DNA of 64,000 nucleotides from Planctomycetota bacterium (GCA_029552545.1 JAKPDO010000028.1:124001-188000); one strand, 5' to 3'. Counted from the stretch's first letter, positions 35,301-44,923 are shown. Notes: generated by a model from the letters alone, not told the origin. Made by a program: numbers and translations.

Positions 35301-36839
35301 ATGAAAACAGAAAGACGATTTTTCCTTGCATTTTTAATGCTTCTTTCCGCAATGTCCCCTGCGGATACGTTCAAACACCGTACGACAGGTGAAACGTTTA
35401 CGGGCTTTCGAACCCATAAGAAATCTGTCGGAAAAGTTCTGGTGTTCAACGCCACTGCAAACAAAACCATTCCGATGGATTTAAGCGATTACGAAATCAC
35501 GCGGGATGACCAGGGACGGCGGGATTCCGTGATGGTCATCAAACTGGAGCAGCCGGAAGTCCTGATTTCTGAAGCAGTAGCTCAGGAGGCCGCCCAAATG
35601 ATTCTGAAAGCCGCTGATCAGGGCCCTAAGGGGATTATTATTCAAATTGACCTTCCCGGCGGCCAGGGAGGGCCAATGCGTCAGATTGCCGAAGCCATCA
35701 CCACAGCCCTGGACAACACCGGCTGTCGGGTGGCTGCCTTCCTGTCGGGCGGTCAATACGGAGGCGCTTTTTCGGCAGCGGGCGTAGTGGCTCTTGCCTG
35801 TGAGAAGATTTACATCGCCCCTACGGCCGCAATGGGGGCTGTAGGGCCGATGGGCAGCGGAGGCATAAAAACAGACGATGAATATCTCCAAATGCTTCAA
35901 ACGTATGCTCCGGACACGCTGGCTTCATTCAGTGTCTATGCAGCCACCCTGGCTCAAAGAGGCAATCGCCCCGAACTGCTGGCCCAGGCCCTGATCGACA
36001 AGCATTTATCCATTGCGGAGGTTCGAACCCCGGACGGCAAACTGTCTGTTGTGGAAATCTCCCGCAGACAGGAAAATCGGGCCGTTGTACGGATGATTGC
36101 GGAAGGATTGCCGGAAACGGTGTCTGCCGGCGGTTCCCCGCTTCGTTCTGTGGGCAAGCTTCTCTCACTTCCTTCTGCGGAAGCTGTTCGCTGGAAGTTG
36201 GCTGACAAACAAGCCGCTTCACTGAGTGAGGTCCTTTCTGATATGGGACTGAGTGAAGTCCCTGTTGTAAATGTGGGCGGCCTGTCAAGCACAATTCAAA
36301 AATTCACCACAGCCAAGAAAAATCTCGATCAACTGCTTGCCAAGATTCAGGCAGAGGAAGACCGCGTCAGCACGCTGGAAAACCATTTGAACACCCTCGA
36401 AGAACTGGCCATTAAAAGTACCGTCACCCGCGAGGTGACTCGCGGCGGTCAATATGAAAATTACCGTCGCGGCACGGTACGGCTGATTGACTCGGACCGA
36501 CTCTGGGACCGTTATTATAATGAAAGAGACTCGGGAAATACCGATATTCCGCTGCAGGACCGCTACGGCCGTGAGATAACAACCCGTGAGCGTTCAGGTC
36601 CGCAAGCTCGAGAAAAGGTTGTGGAAGAGCAGCCCACCGGAAATATTGACGATATTCGGCGTCAATTAATTACTCTTACCGCCGAAATGATTGCCGACTA
36701 CCAAAGGGCTATCGGCTTGGCCCGACGCTGGCCTGGGGCCCTGCCGGCCGGTATTTCTTTGGAAACCCTCCAGAAAAACCTGCTTTCTGCCCAAACTCTC
36801 CTGACCATTCAGCAGCGAAGGTTAATGCAGGGATACTGA
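35301..36839 (+). CDS. Secreted ClpP/NfeD-like protein, paralogue 2 with extended C-terminus
   Basis: A signal peptide (MKTERRFFLAFLMLLSAMSPA) precedes a short N-terminal domain shared with the upstream gene (ADTFKHRTTGETFTGF; compare ADTFRHLTEKDVVFHGY). The crotonase-like domain has IDLPGGQGGPMRQIAEAI and AFSAAGVVALACEKIYIAPTAAMGAVGP, retaining a serine at the nucleophile position. The sequence VGKLLSLPSAEAVRWKLAD is a weaker match to the LTLTxxEA motif than in paralogue 1. A coiled coil and a long charged tail (residues 330-512) are unique to this copy. ATG 35301 follows GGAGG. It starts 38 bp after paralogue 1. Confidence 0.7.
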   Translation: MKTERRFFLAFLMLLSAMSPADTFKHRTTGETFTGFRTHKKSVGKVLVFNATANKTIPMDLSDYEITRDDQGRRDSVMVIKLEQPEVLISEAVAQEAAQMILKAADQGPKGIIIQIDLPGGQGGPMRQIAEAITTALDNTGCRVAAFLSGGQYGGAFSAAGVVALACEKIYIAPTAAMGAVGPMGSGGIKTDDEYLQMLQTYAPDTLASFSVYAATLAQRGNRPELLAQALIDKHLSIAEVRTPDGKLSVVEISRRQENRAVVRMIAEGLPETVSAGGSPLRSVGKLLSLPSAEAVRWKLADKQAASLSEVLSDMGLSEVPVVNVGGLSSTIQKFTTAKKNLDQLLAKIQAEEDRVSTLENHLNTLEELAIKSTVTREVTRGGQYENYRRGTVRLIDSDRLWDRYYNERDSGNTDIPLQDRYGREITTRERSGPQAREKVVEEQPTGNIDDIRRQLITLTAEMIADYQRAIGLARRWPGALPAGISLETLQKNLLSAQTLLTIQQRRLMQGY

Positions 36840-36846
36840 TGCAAAA

Positions 36847-36888
36847 AGAAAGGCCGCAGGCCCAATCTGTTGTGTCTGCGGTCTTTCT
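36847..36888 (+). terminator. Hairpin after the protease pair
   Basis: AGAAAGGCCGCAG pairs with CTGCGGTCTTTCT (13 bp, one G-U) around a 16-nt loop. It begins 8 bases after the stop. No T tract follows, so termination may be weak. Confidence 0.55.
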
Positions 36889-37014
36889 GAATAAATAGAG
36901 TTTGTGCTTGACGCTACGGGCGCTTTTATCTATCCTATTTTACCATTCCCGTCGATTTGAAGTTAAAAAAAGAGATAAACAGCCCTTTTTTGCCTGTTTT
37001 ATCGAGGGAGTATT

Positions 37015-38670
37015 ATGAAAACAAAAAAACTCTCTGCTTTCTGCCGGCGGCAGCTCGTTGCAGCCTTCCTTTTGATGCCGGTTTTTTTGTTCAGCTGCAC
37101 AACAGAACAAAAACCGGCTGTGCCGCTCGAGCAGCCCGTAGATTTAAATACAACCATTGGAAACCTTGCCGACCTTTATCAGTTTAATGCGATAGAAGTC
37201 CGCGGATTCGGGATAGCAGCCGGTTTAAACGGGACCGGTTCCTCTGAATGTCCGCCGGCACTGCGGGCGGAACTGGAAAAATACATTCGCCAGCAGCTTC
37301 CCAAAACAGGCGGTTTAAGCCCCAGACAGTTCATCGACAGCCCGAATACAGCTGTTGTAGAAATCAACGGCACAATTCCTCGTCTTGCGGAGAAAAAGGA
37401 AACCTTCGACCTGCTGGTTTTTCCAATCGACCGGACGACTGCGTCTTTGGACGGGGGATATGTTTATACAGCCCCTCTCAAAGAACGCAGCACCTTCGTT
37501 CGTTACGACCAATATGCAAAGACTTTTGCCTCCGCCCACGGCCAATTGTTCCGCAATAAATTGGACCAGGAGAATGCCTCCAACTGGTACCTGCTTGGAG
37601 GCGGAACAGTCGAAAATGAGGCCGCCCTGTCTTTGGTTCTGCGCAAGCCGTCTTTCCAGGCCGTTAATGTTATTCGCAACCGGCTGAATGAGCGTTTCGG
37701 CCCGGATACGGCATCAGCGGTATCTTCTTCAGAGATTTCCCTGAAAATACCGCCCCGTTATCGGGAACAGAAAGAACGTTTTCTTTCTATGGTTCATAAA
37801 TTCTACTTAATGAATGAGGAGGCGGCGGTCGAACGCCATATAGAAGATCTCTTAGAGAAGTTGAAAAAAGAAACTGACAAAACCGATGCGGAAATCGGTT
37901 TGGAAGCGGTCGGAAAGAGAGTATTAAATCGATTGGCCCCCCTGCTGGGTTCCGCAGATGACAGGATTCGTTTTCACGCCGCCCGATGTATGCTGAATCT
38001 TGGAGATGAAGAGGCCCTGCCGGTTATGGAGGCCTTTTCCAAAGAACCGAACAATCCTTATTGTCTTGCGGCTCTTGAAACGATTGGGCTGACGGTTCGC
38101 CCCCGAAAATCAGAACCGATTCTTCTTCGGGCGGCCTCCAGTGACCTTCCGGATGTGCGGTTGGCTGCCTACCGACAACTGGAAAGAATCCAGAGTCCCT
38201 CCATTTCCCGCAATCTGATTGCAGATAGTTTTGTCGTGGACAGGGTTTTCTGCAGCGGACGCCCTCTCATTTACGTCTTTCGCTCCGAAGCACCCAAAAT
38301 TGTCCTTTTCGGCAGTCCCATTCACTGCAAACCCGATGTCTTCCTCCAATCCGATGATACAGGGATTCTTCTGAATGCCAAACCCGAGGACAAAATGATC
38401 GCTGTATCCCGAAGGCATCCCAATCGTCCCCGACTGATTGGGCCGATTTATTCAAACCGTGAATTGTCCGCCTTAATTCGCACACTCGGAGAAAGTGCCG
38501 ATACAAGCGACAATCCGAAAAAGCAGCCGGGTCTGGCGGTGCCCTATCAGGATATTATCCTTCTGCTCAAACAGTTAGCGGAAAACAAAATGGTGGATGC
38601 GGAATTTCTGGCCGGCCCTATGACTCAGGCGGGTGCTTTCTTACAGAAAACGGCACAAAACGACCGATAA
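37015..38670 (+). CDS. FlgI-like (P-ring-like) lipoprotein with HEAT-like repeats
   Basis: 551 residues. The signal peptide ends at a cysteine (VFLFSC), consistent with a lipoprotein. Residues about 40-75 (IGNLADLYQFNAIEVRGFG then GIAAGLNGTGSSE) closely match the N-terminus of flagellar P-ring FlgI (IADVEGVRxNxLxGYGLVVGLNGTGD), and the next 200 residues keep an FlgI-like pattern. The C-terminal half has HEAT-like helical repeats (RIRFHAARCMLNLGDEEALPVM; LPDVRLAAYRQLE). No other flagellar gene is in the window, so a non-flagellar ring or scaffold at the outer membrane is likely (inference). ATG 37015 follows GAGGGAG. Confidence 0.72.
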   Translation: MKTKKLSAFCRRQLVAAFLLMPVFLFSCTTEQKPAVPLEQPVDLNTTIGNLADLYQFNAIEVRGFGIAAGLNGTGSSECPPALRAELEKYIRQQLPKTGGLSPRQFIDSPNTAVVEINGTIPRLAEKKETFDLLVFPIDRTTASLDGGYVYTAPLKERSTFVRYDQYAKTFASAHGQLFRNKLDQENASNWYLLGGGTVENEAALSLVLRKPSFQAVNVIRNRLNERFGPDTASAVSSSEISLKIPPRYREQKERFLSMVHKFYLMNEEAAVERHIEDLLEKLKKETDKTDAEIGLEAVGKRVLNRLAPLLGSADDRIRFHAARCMLNLGDEEALPVMEAFSKEPNNPYCLAALETIGLTVRPRKSEPILLRAASSDLPDVRLAAYRQLERIQSPSISRNLIADSFVVDRVFCSGRPLIYVFRSEAPKIVLFGSPIHCKPDVFLQSDDTGILLNAKPEDKMIAVSRRHPNRPRLIGPIYSNRELSALIRTLGESADTSDNPKKQPGLAVPYQDIILLLKQLAENKMVDAEFLAGPMTQAGAFLQKTAQNDR

Positions 38671-38741
38671 CTGAGAAGGAAGGAGCCCTTTTATTAAGAC
38701 GTATTGGACAGAAGATATCGGATAATGAGGTATATGGAATA

Positions 38742-41700
38742 ATGAAGTTAGAAAAGGTTGTCATCAATGGATTTAAGAGCTTTGCAGACAAAACTGAACT
38801 TCAGTTTAACCAGGCGATTACAGGCATTGTTGGACCCAATGGATGCGGAAAAAGCAATGTAGTGGACGCTATCAAGTGGGTTTTGGGCAGCCAAAGCCCA
38901 AAAAGTTTACGAAGCGGCCAGATGGCCGATGTGATTTTCAGCGGTTCCAGCAGCCGAAAACCCAGCGGAATGGCAGAAGTTTCCCTCCACTTTTCCGGCG
39001 GGCAGACTTTGGGGCTGGAGCAGGATGAATTGACCATCACACGGCGTCTGTTTCGCAGCGGAGAAAGTGAGCATCTTCTCAACGGAAAATCCTGCCGTCT
39101 TCGCGATATACGCAATCTCTTTTTGGATACAGGCGTCGGCGTCAGTGCTTATTCGATTATTGAGCAGGGCCAGATCGACCAGCTGCTCCATGCCTCCAAG
39201 GTAGACCGTCGGATTATTTTCGAGGAAGCCGCAGGGATCAGCCGATTCAAAGTGCACAAAAAAGAAGCAGAACGAAAACTCGAACGGGCGGAACAGAATC
39301 TGCTCCGATTGGCCGACATCATCAATGAGGTCCAGCGGCAGCTGCGGAGCATCAAACTGCAGGCCGGGAAGGCACGCAGCTTTCTTGAATACACCCAGCG
39401 CCTCAAAGAACTGCGTATTCGTTTTTCTCTTGCTGAATTTCATAAATATAAAACCCAGCAGAAGGAAAAAGAACAGACTCTCGGCCAGTGGCAGGAGCGT
39501 TTTGCACAAACCGCTGCGGAGGTGTCCCGTCTGGATGCGGCCGAGAGCCGTCTGCACAGTCAGCTCACCCAGGCCGAGGCGGAAATCGGCCGCTGGGACA
39601 ATACCCTGATTGCCGCTCGCAGCCGAATTGAACAGCAAATAGAGCGCATTCGATTCCTGAAAGACCGACTGTCTGAACTTCAGAAGAGAAAAAACGAGGC
39701 GAACGAGCAGGTTCGCACCATCAGCCGCCAGTGCTCTCACTTTCTGGAAAGTATTGAGACACTTCGAGAAAAATTGCAGGCCGGAGAAGAGCGTCTGAAC
39801 GAACTGAATCAACGGATGCAGCAGCAGGAGGAAAAGATTCGCCAAAGCAGCCGGTTTTATGCGGAACTTCAATCGCAGCTGGATGATGAAAAGTCCGGCA
39901 TTCTCGACATCGTTCGTCGAACGGCTCAGCTGCACAATGAAATTCAGAGTCTGAATACGTATCGAAACAATCTGTCCGGCCAAAAAACCCGTCTGAGCGG
40001 AAAGGCGGCCCAGGTCCAGGAGCAAACAGCGGTATGGCTTACGGAAAAAGCCCAGCTCCAAACGCGTTTGGAAGAGATTCAAATCGTCCTGCAGCAGCTG
40101 AACCATACCTTATCGGAGCAGAAAGCATCGATGGAATCTGTCGGTCAGGAAGAAGCATTGCTGCGAAAGAGTCTCGAGCAGCTCAAGGAACAGCGAAGCG
40201 GACTTACGGCCGAACGAAATGTTCTCCGAGAGATGGAAAACCGGAGAGAAGGACTCAATGAGGCCGTGAAAACCATCCTCGACCGATATCGGCGGAATAA
40301 GCAGTCGAGTCTGATTGAGGGAGTTTTAGCGGATATTCTTCATACGGATGTAGAGTATGCGCCGGCTGTGGAGGCCGCCCTCGGGCCCGCTCTTCAGGCC
40401 CTTCTGATCAATGATACGCAGCAATTTCTCGAAGAAAAATCCATTTATTCCGGTCTGAACAGCCGGCTTCAGGTGCTTTGTATGGACCGCTTTGAGCCGT
40501 TCCGGGATTCTTTAGACGTTCGAGAATTGAACGGGGTCCGGGGCCGGCTGATTGAGTTCGTCCGTTTTGAAGAACAGTATGCCCCCCTCTGTTGGTCTCT
40601 GCTGGGGAAAGTGCTTCTTGTGGATTCCGTGGAAACGGCTCTGGATTTGGCCGCTCATCTGGACCGAGAATACCAATTCGTCACGCTTGGCGGACACCTT
40701 GTAAGCAACGGAATGCTTTTGTCTGTGGGACCGCTGAATCAGTCTGCCGGTGCGGGGCTGCTGTCCCGCAAAAGCCGGATTGAACAGATTGAATCTGTCC
40801 TCAAAAACCTGCAGGAACAGATCAGCCGGCAGGAGGAACATCTGCAGCAGGCCGACCAGAAGTACGCCCATCTTTCGAAGGTCTGTCAGGACCTTCGAAC
40901 GAGCATTTATGAGGCAACTGCGGAACGGGTAGATACAGAATCGCGACTGCGTCTGCTCGAGCAGAATCTGAAACGGCTGACGGACGAACAGCCCCTGATT
41001 TTCGAAGAGATGAAGCAGCTGGAGGAGGAAATTCAGCAGTCCGTCCGGCGTGAGCATGAATCACAGGGCAAACTGAAGGAATTGGAGGAGCTGAACCGCC
41101 AGCGGACGGAACAGATTGCCGCTCTTCAGAAATCACTGGACGAGAAAAAATCAGAACTGGAAAAAGAGACGGCCGCTCTGACGGATTTAAAGATTCAGTA
41201 CGGGCAGGCCGTCGAACAGCAGAAATCCGTTCATCAGCAGATTTCCTCGCTTCAAAGTCAGCTGCAGCACAGCCGAATAGCTCTCCAAGCTTCCCGGACA
41301 GAGTTCCACAGCAGTCAAGAACAGATTGTACAAACGGAACGGGCTGTGCTGAAGACCGAATCGGAGATGAATCGTCTTTATTTAGAAAAGGAAACGGCTC
41401 AGAGGCAAAGCCGTCTCCTGCACAAACAGATTGAAGCCCTTCAGGCCGAACAGAAGGAAAATGAACAGCGCCTTCGTCAGAGCCGGCGGGTTCAGCAGGA
41501 GATTGAAGAGTCGATTCACCAGATTCAGATTGATCTGGGGCAGATTCAGGTGCGTCAGGAAGACCTGATTCAGCGTGTTCGGGAAGAACTTCAGATGGAC
41601 CTGGCTGCTCAATACGAAACCTTCCGGGAGGAGCAGACCGACTGGGAAGCCGTTCAGGAAGAAATCCGCCAGCTGCGGGAAAAGATTGAACGGTTGGGAC

Positions 41701-42320
41701 ACGTGAATGTGGAAGCCATCGATCAGCAGGAAGAACTGGAGAAGCGGGCGGCTTTTCTCAGTGCTCAGGCCGAGGACCTCCAGCAAAGCAAGGCCCAATT
41801 GATGCAGCTGATTGAGCGAATCAATCGGGAAAGCCGGGAAAAATTCGCCGCTACCTTCGAGCAGGTGCGAACCCATTTTCAGCAGATTTTCCGAAAACTG
41901 TTCGGCGGCGGCAAAGCGGATATCTTTCTCGAAAATCCGGAGGACCTGCTCGAAAGCGGCATTGAAATTGTCGCTCGCCCCCCCGGGAAAGAAACCCGAA
42001 CCATCAGTCTGCTCAGCGGCGGCGAAAAGACAATGACGGCCATTGCTCTGCTGTTTGCCGTTTTTCAAAGCAAACCGTCTCCCTTCTGTGTTCTGGATGA
42101 AGTAGATGCAGCTCTGGATGAAGCCAATAATGAGCGGTTTAACCTCATTGTTCAGGAATTCAAGCAGCACAGTCAGTTTATCATTATTACACACTCCAAA
42201 AGAACCATGAGCATCGCAGATGTTCTTTACGGCATTACTATGCAGATGCAGGGGGTCAGCAAAAAAATCAGTGTTCAGTTTGAAAGCATAGAGAAGGCCG
42301 CAGACACAGCAGTGGCCTGA
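38742..42320 (+). CDS. smc: Chromosome segregation ATPase SMC
   Basis: Condensin subunit that compacts and segregates chromosomes with ScpA and ScpB. Walker A is GPNGCGKSNVVDAIKWVLG at residues about 32-50. Long coiled-coil arms flank a hinge near the centre (about residues 510-670). The C-terminal head has the ABC signature LLSGGEKTMTAIALLFAV and Walker B PFCVLDEVDAALDEAN. The length of 1192 residues is typical. GAGGT lies about 10 nt upstream of ATG 38742. No scp genes are adjacent; an M16 peptidase pair follows. Confidence 0.97.
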   Translation: MKLEKVVINGFKSFADKTELQFNQAITGIVGPNGCGKSNVVDAIKWVLGSQSPKSLRSGQMADVIFSGSSSRKPSGMAEVSLHFSGGQTLGLEQDELTITRRLFRSGESEHLLNGKSCRLRDIRNLFLDTGVGVSAYSIIEQGQIDQLLHASKVDRRIIFEEAAGISRFKVHKKEAERKLERAEQNLLRLADIINEVQRQLRSIKLQAGKARSFLEYTQRLKELRIRFSLAEFHKYKTQQKEKEQTLGQWQERFAQTAAEVSRLDAAESRLHSQLTQAEAEIGRWDNTLIAARSRIEQQIERIRFLKDRLSELQKRKNEANEQVRTISRQCSHFLESIETLREKLQAGEERLNELNQRMQQQEEKIRQSSRFYAELQSQLDDEKSGILDIVRRTAQLHNEIQSLNTYRNNLSGQKTRLSGKAAQVQEQTAVWLTEKAQLQTRLEEIQIVLQQLNHTLSEQKASMESVGQEEALLRKSLEQLKEQRSGLTAERNVLREMENRREGLNEAVKTILDRYRRNKQSSLIEGVLADILHTDVEYAPAVEAALGPALQALLINDTQQFLEEKSIYSGLNSRLQVLCMDRFEPFRDSLDVRELNGVRGRLIEFVRFEEQYAPLCWSLLGKVLLVDSVETALDLAAHLDREYQFVTLGGHLVSNGMLLSVGPLNQSAGAGLLSRKSRIEQIESVLKNLQEQISRQEEHLQQADQKYAHLSKVCQDLRTSIYEATAERVDTESRLRLLEQNLKRLTDEQPLIFEEMKQLEEEIQQSVRREHESQGKLKELEELNRQRTEQIAALQKSLDEKKSELEKETAALTDLKIQYGQAVEQQKSVHQQISSLQSQLQHSRIALQASRTEFHSSQEQIVQTERAVLKTESEMNRLYLEKETAQRQSRLLHKQIEALQAEQKENEQRLRQSRRVQQEIEESIHQIQIDLGQIQVRQEDLIQRVREELQMDLAAQYETFREEQTDWEAVQEEIRQLREKIERLGHVNVEAIDQQEELEKRAAFLSAQAEDLQQSKAQLMQLIERINRESREKFAATFEQVRTHFQQIFRKLFGGGKADIFLENPEDLLESGIEIVARPPGKETRTISLLSGGEKTMTAIALLFAVFQSKPSPFCVLDEVDAALDEANNERFNLIVQEFKQHSQFIIITHSKRTMSIADVLYGITMQMQGVSKKISVQFESIEKAADTAVA

Positions 42321-42369
42321 CCGGATGCTGAACGCAAAGAGTCTTCAGACACACAGTGAAAGAGACAAA

Positions 42370-43611
42370 ATGGAATCCGTAGAACAAATGACTCTGCCCG
42401 GCGGCCTGACTGTTCTGGTCCAGCCCGTCAGCGGTGTGGAATCGGCCTCTTTTTCTTTTCTGCTGCCCGGCGGCAGCGCCGCCCTGCCGGACGGCTGCTG
42501 CGGCGCGGCGGCGGTTCTGAATGACTGGCTCTTTCGCGGAGCCGGACCCTATGACAGCCGCCGTCTGGTGGAAGAACTGGACGGCATCGGCCTTCACCGC
42601 CAAAGCAGCGTAAGCCCGGAGTACCTCAGCTACGGCGGTTCTCTTGAATCCGAAAACCTCTTTAGAGCTCTTGAACTGTACGCCGACATTCTTCTGCGTC
42701 CGCGTTTAGAGGAGGACCTGTTTGAACCCAGCCGGCAGCTGGCTCTTCAGGAGCTGGAGGCCCTCGACGACGATCCCCGTCAAAAAGTCAGCGTCTGCCT
42801 TTACGAGCGATTTTACCCGGATCCGCTCGGACGCCCCTGCGTTGGAAAAGAAGAAGACCTTCGCCGTTTGACACCGCTGCAAACCCGACATCTCAGGGAA
42901 CGGCTGTTTACCTGGTCCGGAGCTGTTCTTGCGGCGGCGGGAAAAATCGACACGCACGCCTTTCTGAAACACATAGAGCGGCTGTTCGGAGAGGTGCCCC
43001 CCTCTCGGGAATGTCCCCCTGTTTTGCGTGCAGCCGCCGGAGGGTATCAGCACTTCCCGAATCCGGGTGCTCAGGTGCACATTGGTTTTATGACGGAGGT
43101 TCCTCCGTTTGATTCACCGATGTACTATTCGATTATGGCAGCCTGCATGGTTCTTGGCGGAGGAATGAGCAGCCGGCTCTTTACGGAAGTACGGGAAAAA
43201 AGAGGACTCTGCTACGCCGTAGGAACGCGGTATCATTCCCTCCGTTCCTGCGCCGGTATTGCCGGATACGCGGGAACTGCGCCGGACAAAGCGGAAGAAA
43301 CCCTTTCCGTTATTCTTTCAGAATTCCGCCGGCTTCGAAACGGAATCAGCCAAGACGAACTCCTTCGTGCCAAGACGGGGCTGAAAAGCACACTGATTAT
43401 GCAGAATGAATCGACCTCCGCCCGTGCCTCCCGGCTGGCGGCGGACTGGTTTTATCTCAAACGCGTTCGACCGCTGGAGGAAATCCGCCAGGCCATCGAA
43501 TCGCTCACAATTCAGTCCATTCAGGAATTTTTGGACGGCCCCTACGGACGGAAATTCACCTTTGTCTCATTTGGACCGCAGCCTCTTCAGACGCTTCAGA
43601 AGAAGGAGTAA
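42370..43611 (+). CDS. M16-family peptidase partner subunit lacking the zinc motif
   Basis: 413 residues with two M16 half-domains. At the position of the HxxEH zinc motif it has AVLND, so it cannot bind catalytic zinc. It keeps the R/Y substrate-binding motif of the second domain (VREKRGLCYAVGT). M16B enzymes are known as heterodimers in which one subunit has the zinc motif and the other the R/Y motif, as in mitochondrial processing peptidase. The next gene supplies the zinc motif. I use ATG 42370, where homology begins; the frame is open 45 bp further upstream. Confidence 0.85.
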   Translation: MESVEQMTLPGGLTVLVQPVSGVESASFSFLLPGGSAALPDGCCGAAAVLNDWLFRGAGPYDSRRLVEELDGIGLHRQSSVSPEYLSYGGSLESENLFRALELYADILLRPRLEEDLFEPSRQLALQELEALDDDPRQKVSVCLYERFYPDPLGRPCVGKEEDLRRLTPLQTRHLRERLFTWSGAVLAAAGKIDTHAFLKHIERLFGEVPPSRECPPVLRAAAGGYQHFPNPGAQVHIGFMTEVPPFDSPMYYSIMAACMVLGGGMSSRLFTEVREKRGLCYAVGTRYHSLRSCAGIAGYAGTAPDKAEETLSVILSEFRRLRNGISQDELLRAKTGLKSTLIMQNESTSARASRLAADWFYLKRVRPLEEIRQAIESLTIQSIQEFLDGPYGRKFTFVSFGPQPLQTLQKKE

Positions 43612-43620
43612 AAAAGAGCC

Positions 43621-44847
43621 ATGCAATTTCAGCACACCCAATTAGAAAACGGCCTGACTGTCATCGGCGAAGTCACCCCAACCGCCCAGTCCGCCGCCTT
43701 CGGCTTTTTCGTACGAACCGGCTCGAGAGATGAAACTTCGTCCGTCAACGGTGTCTCTCACTTTCTTGAACATATGCTTTTTAAAGGAACGGAAGACCTT
43801 TCTTCCCTGGAGGTCAATGAGGCATTTGACCGGCTTGGAGCCAAATTTAATGCCTTCACGAGTGAAGAAAACACCGTCTATTATGCCGCCGTTCTGCCGG
43901 AATATTTCCTCGCAGCGGTGGAACTGTGGTGCCGTCTGATGCGGCCGGCTCTTCGAACCGATGACTTTGATGTCGAGAAAAAGGTCATCCTCGAAGAGAT
44001 TGCGATGTACAAGGACCTGCCGGAGTTTCAGGTGATTGATCAGGCCAGACAGCTTCACTTCGGTTCGCATCCCTGCGCCAACAGCGTTCTTGGTACCGAG
44101 GAAAGCATCGGCAACCTGACAGCCGAACAAATGCGGGACTATTTCCGACGCCGGTATGCGCCGAACAATCTGGTGGCGGCCTGCTGCGGGCAGTTCGATT
44201 TCGACCAAACCTGTCGGCTGATTGAGCGTTATTGCGGTTCCTGGCAGACCATGGAAGCCGGCCGTTCTCTTTCTTATTTTGAAGGGACCGGACAACAGTG
44301 CCGTCAAACAAAAGAGGGATTAAACAGCGAACATATTTGCCTGATGAGCCCATCCGTCTCGATGCAGAACCCCCGTCGTTATGCGGCGTCCCTTTTATCG
44401 CTGATTATAGGCGATTCGACCGGCTCTCGTTTTTTCTGGGCTTTGGTGGATCCTGCGATTGCTGACACTGCTGTGATGCAGTGCGAAGCAATGGACGGTG
44501 TCGGGATTTTCTCCAGTTACTTTCGTTGTCCGGCCAGAAATCGACAGAAAGTTCTCCAAATTGTCCAGGATATTTTCAGAGAGCTGGCAGAAAAAGGTGT
44601 TTCGGAAAAAGAGTTAAATGCTGCAAAAAACAAGGTACTCAGCGCCATTACTATCGAGTCCGAACGTCCGATGGGACGGCTTGTAAGTCTCGGCTTCAAC
44701 TGGGTTTATCTGAAATCATACCGTTCAGTTTCTGAAGACGTTCAAGCCGTCAAATCCGTCACGGTTGACCAAATTAACGAACTAATTCGTGAATATCCTC
44801 TTCACAAGTATACTCAAGTCAGCATTGGGCCTGTGGATGCATCATAG
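43621..44847 (+). CDS. M16-family zinc peptidase, catalytic subunit
   Basis: 408 residues. The zinc motif HFLEH is at residues 47-51 with the third ligand region VILEEIAMYKD near 126. The region equivalent to the R/Y motif reads VDPAIADTAVM and lacks the arginine and tyrosine, so the two adjacent proteins are complementary. GAAGGAG precedes the start, 9 bp after the partner's stop. Likely a heterodimeric oligopeptidase or processing peptidase; location is probably cytoplasmic, as no signal peptide is seen. Confidence 0.9.
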   Translation: MQFQHTQLENGLTVIGEVTPTAQSAAFGFFVRTGSRDETSSVNGVSHFLEHMLFKGTEDLSSLEVNEAFDRLGAKFNAFTSEENTVYYAAVLPEYFLAAVELWCRLMRPALRTDDFDVEKKVILEEIAMYKDLPEFQVIDQARQLHFGSHPCANSVLGTEESIGNLTAEQMRDYFRRRYAPNNLVAACCGQFDFDQTCRLIERYCGSWQTMEAGRSLSYFEGTGQQCRQTKEGLNSEHICLMSPSVSMQNPRRYAASLLSLIIGDSTGSRFFWALVDPAIADTAVMQCEAMDGVGIFSSYFRCPARNRQKVLQIVQDIFRELAEKGVSEKELNAAKNKVLSAITIESERPMGRLVSLGFNWVYLKSYRSVSEDVQAVKSVTVDQINELIREYPLHKYTQVSIGPVDAS

Positions 44848-44860
44848 AAATCGAAAACAT

Positions 44861-44889
44861 TTGAAAAACTTGCCTCTCCTTGCTATATT
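44861..44889 (+). promoter_or_regulatory. Promoter of the coiled-coil/ATPase-like operon
   Basis: TTGAAA (5 of 6) at 44861-44866 and TATATT (5 of 6) at 44884-44889 are 17 bp apart, between the M16 gene and ATG 44924. Confidence 0.75.
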
Positions 44890-44890
44890 G

Positions 44891-44905
44891 CCTATTTTTA
44901 ATAGG
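44891..44905. promoter_or_regulatory. Inverted repeat at the predicted transcription start
   Basis: CCTATT-TTT-AATAGG is a perfect 6-bp inverted repeat starting two bases after the -10 box. It could be an operator or a 5' hairpin of the mRNA. Confidence 0.4.
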
Positions 44906-44923
44906 TGATTAGGGAGCTTCGAT

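Noticed and set aside
37015-38670. A flagellar gene cluster
   Set aside because: Only the FlgI-like protein was found; it has extra repeats and a lipoprotein signal, so a flagellar role is not assumed.
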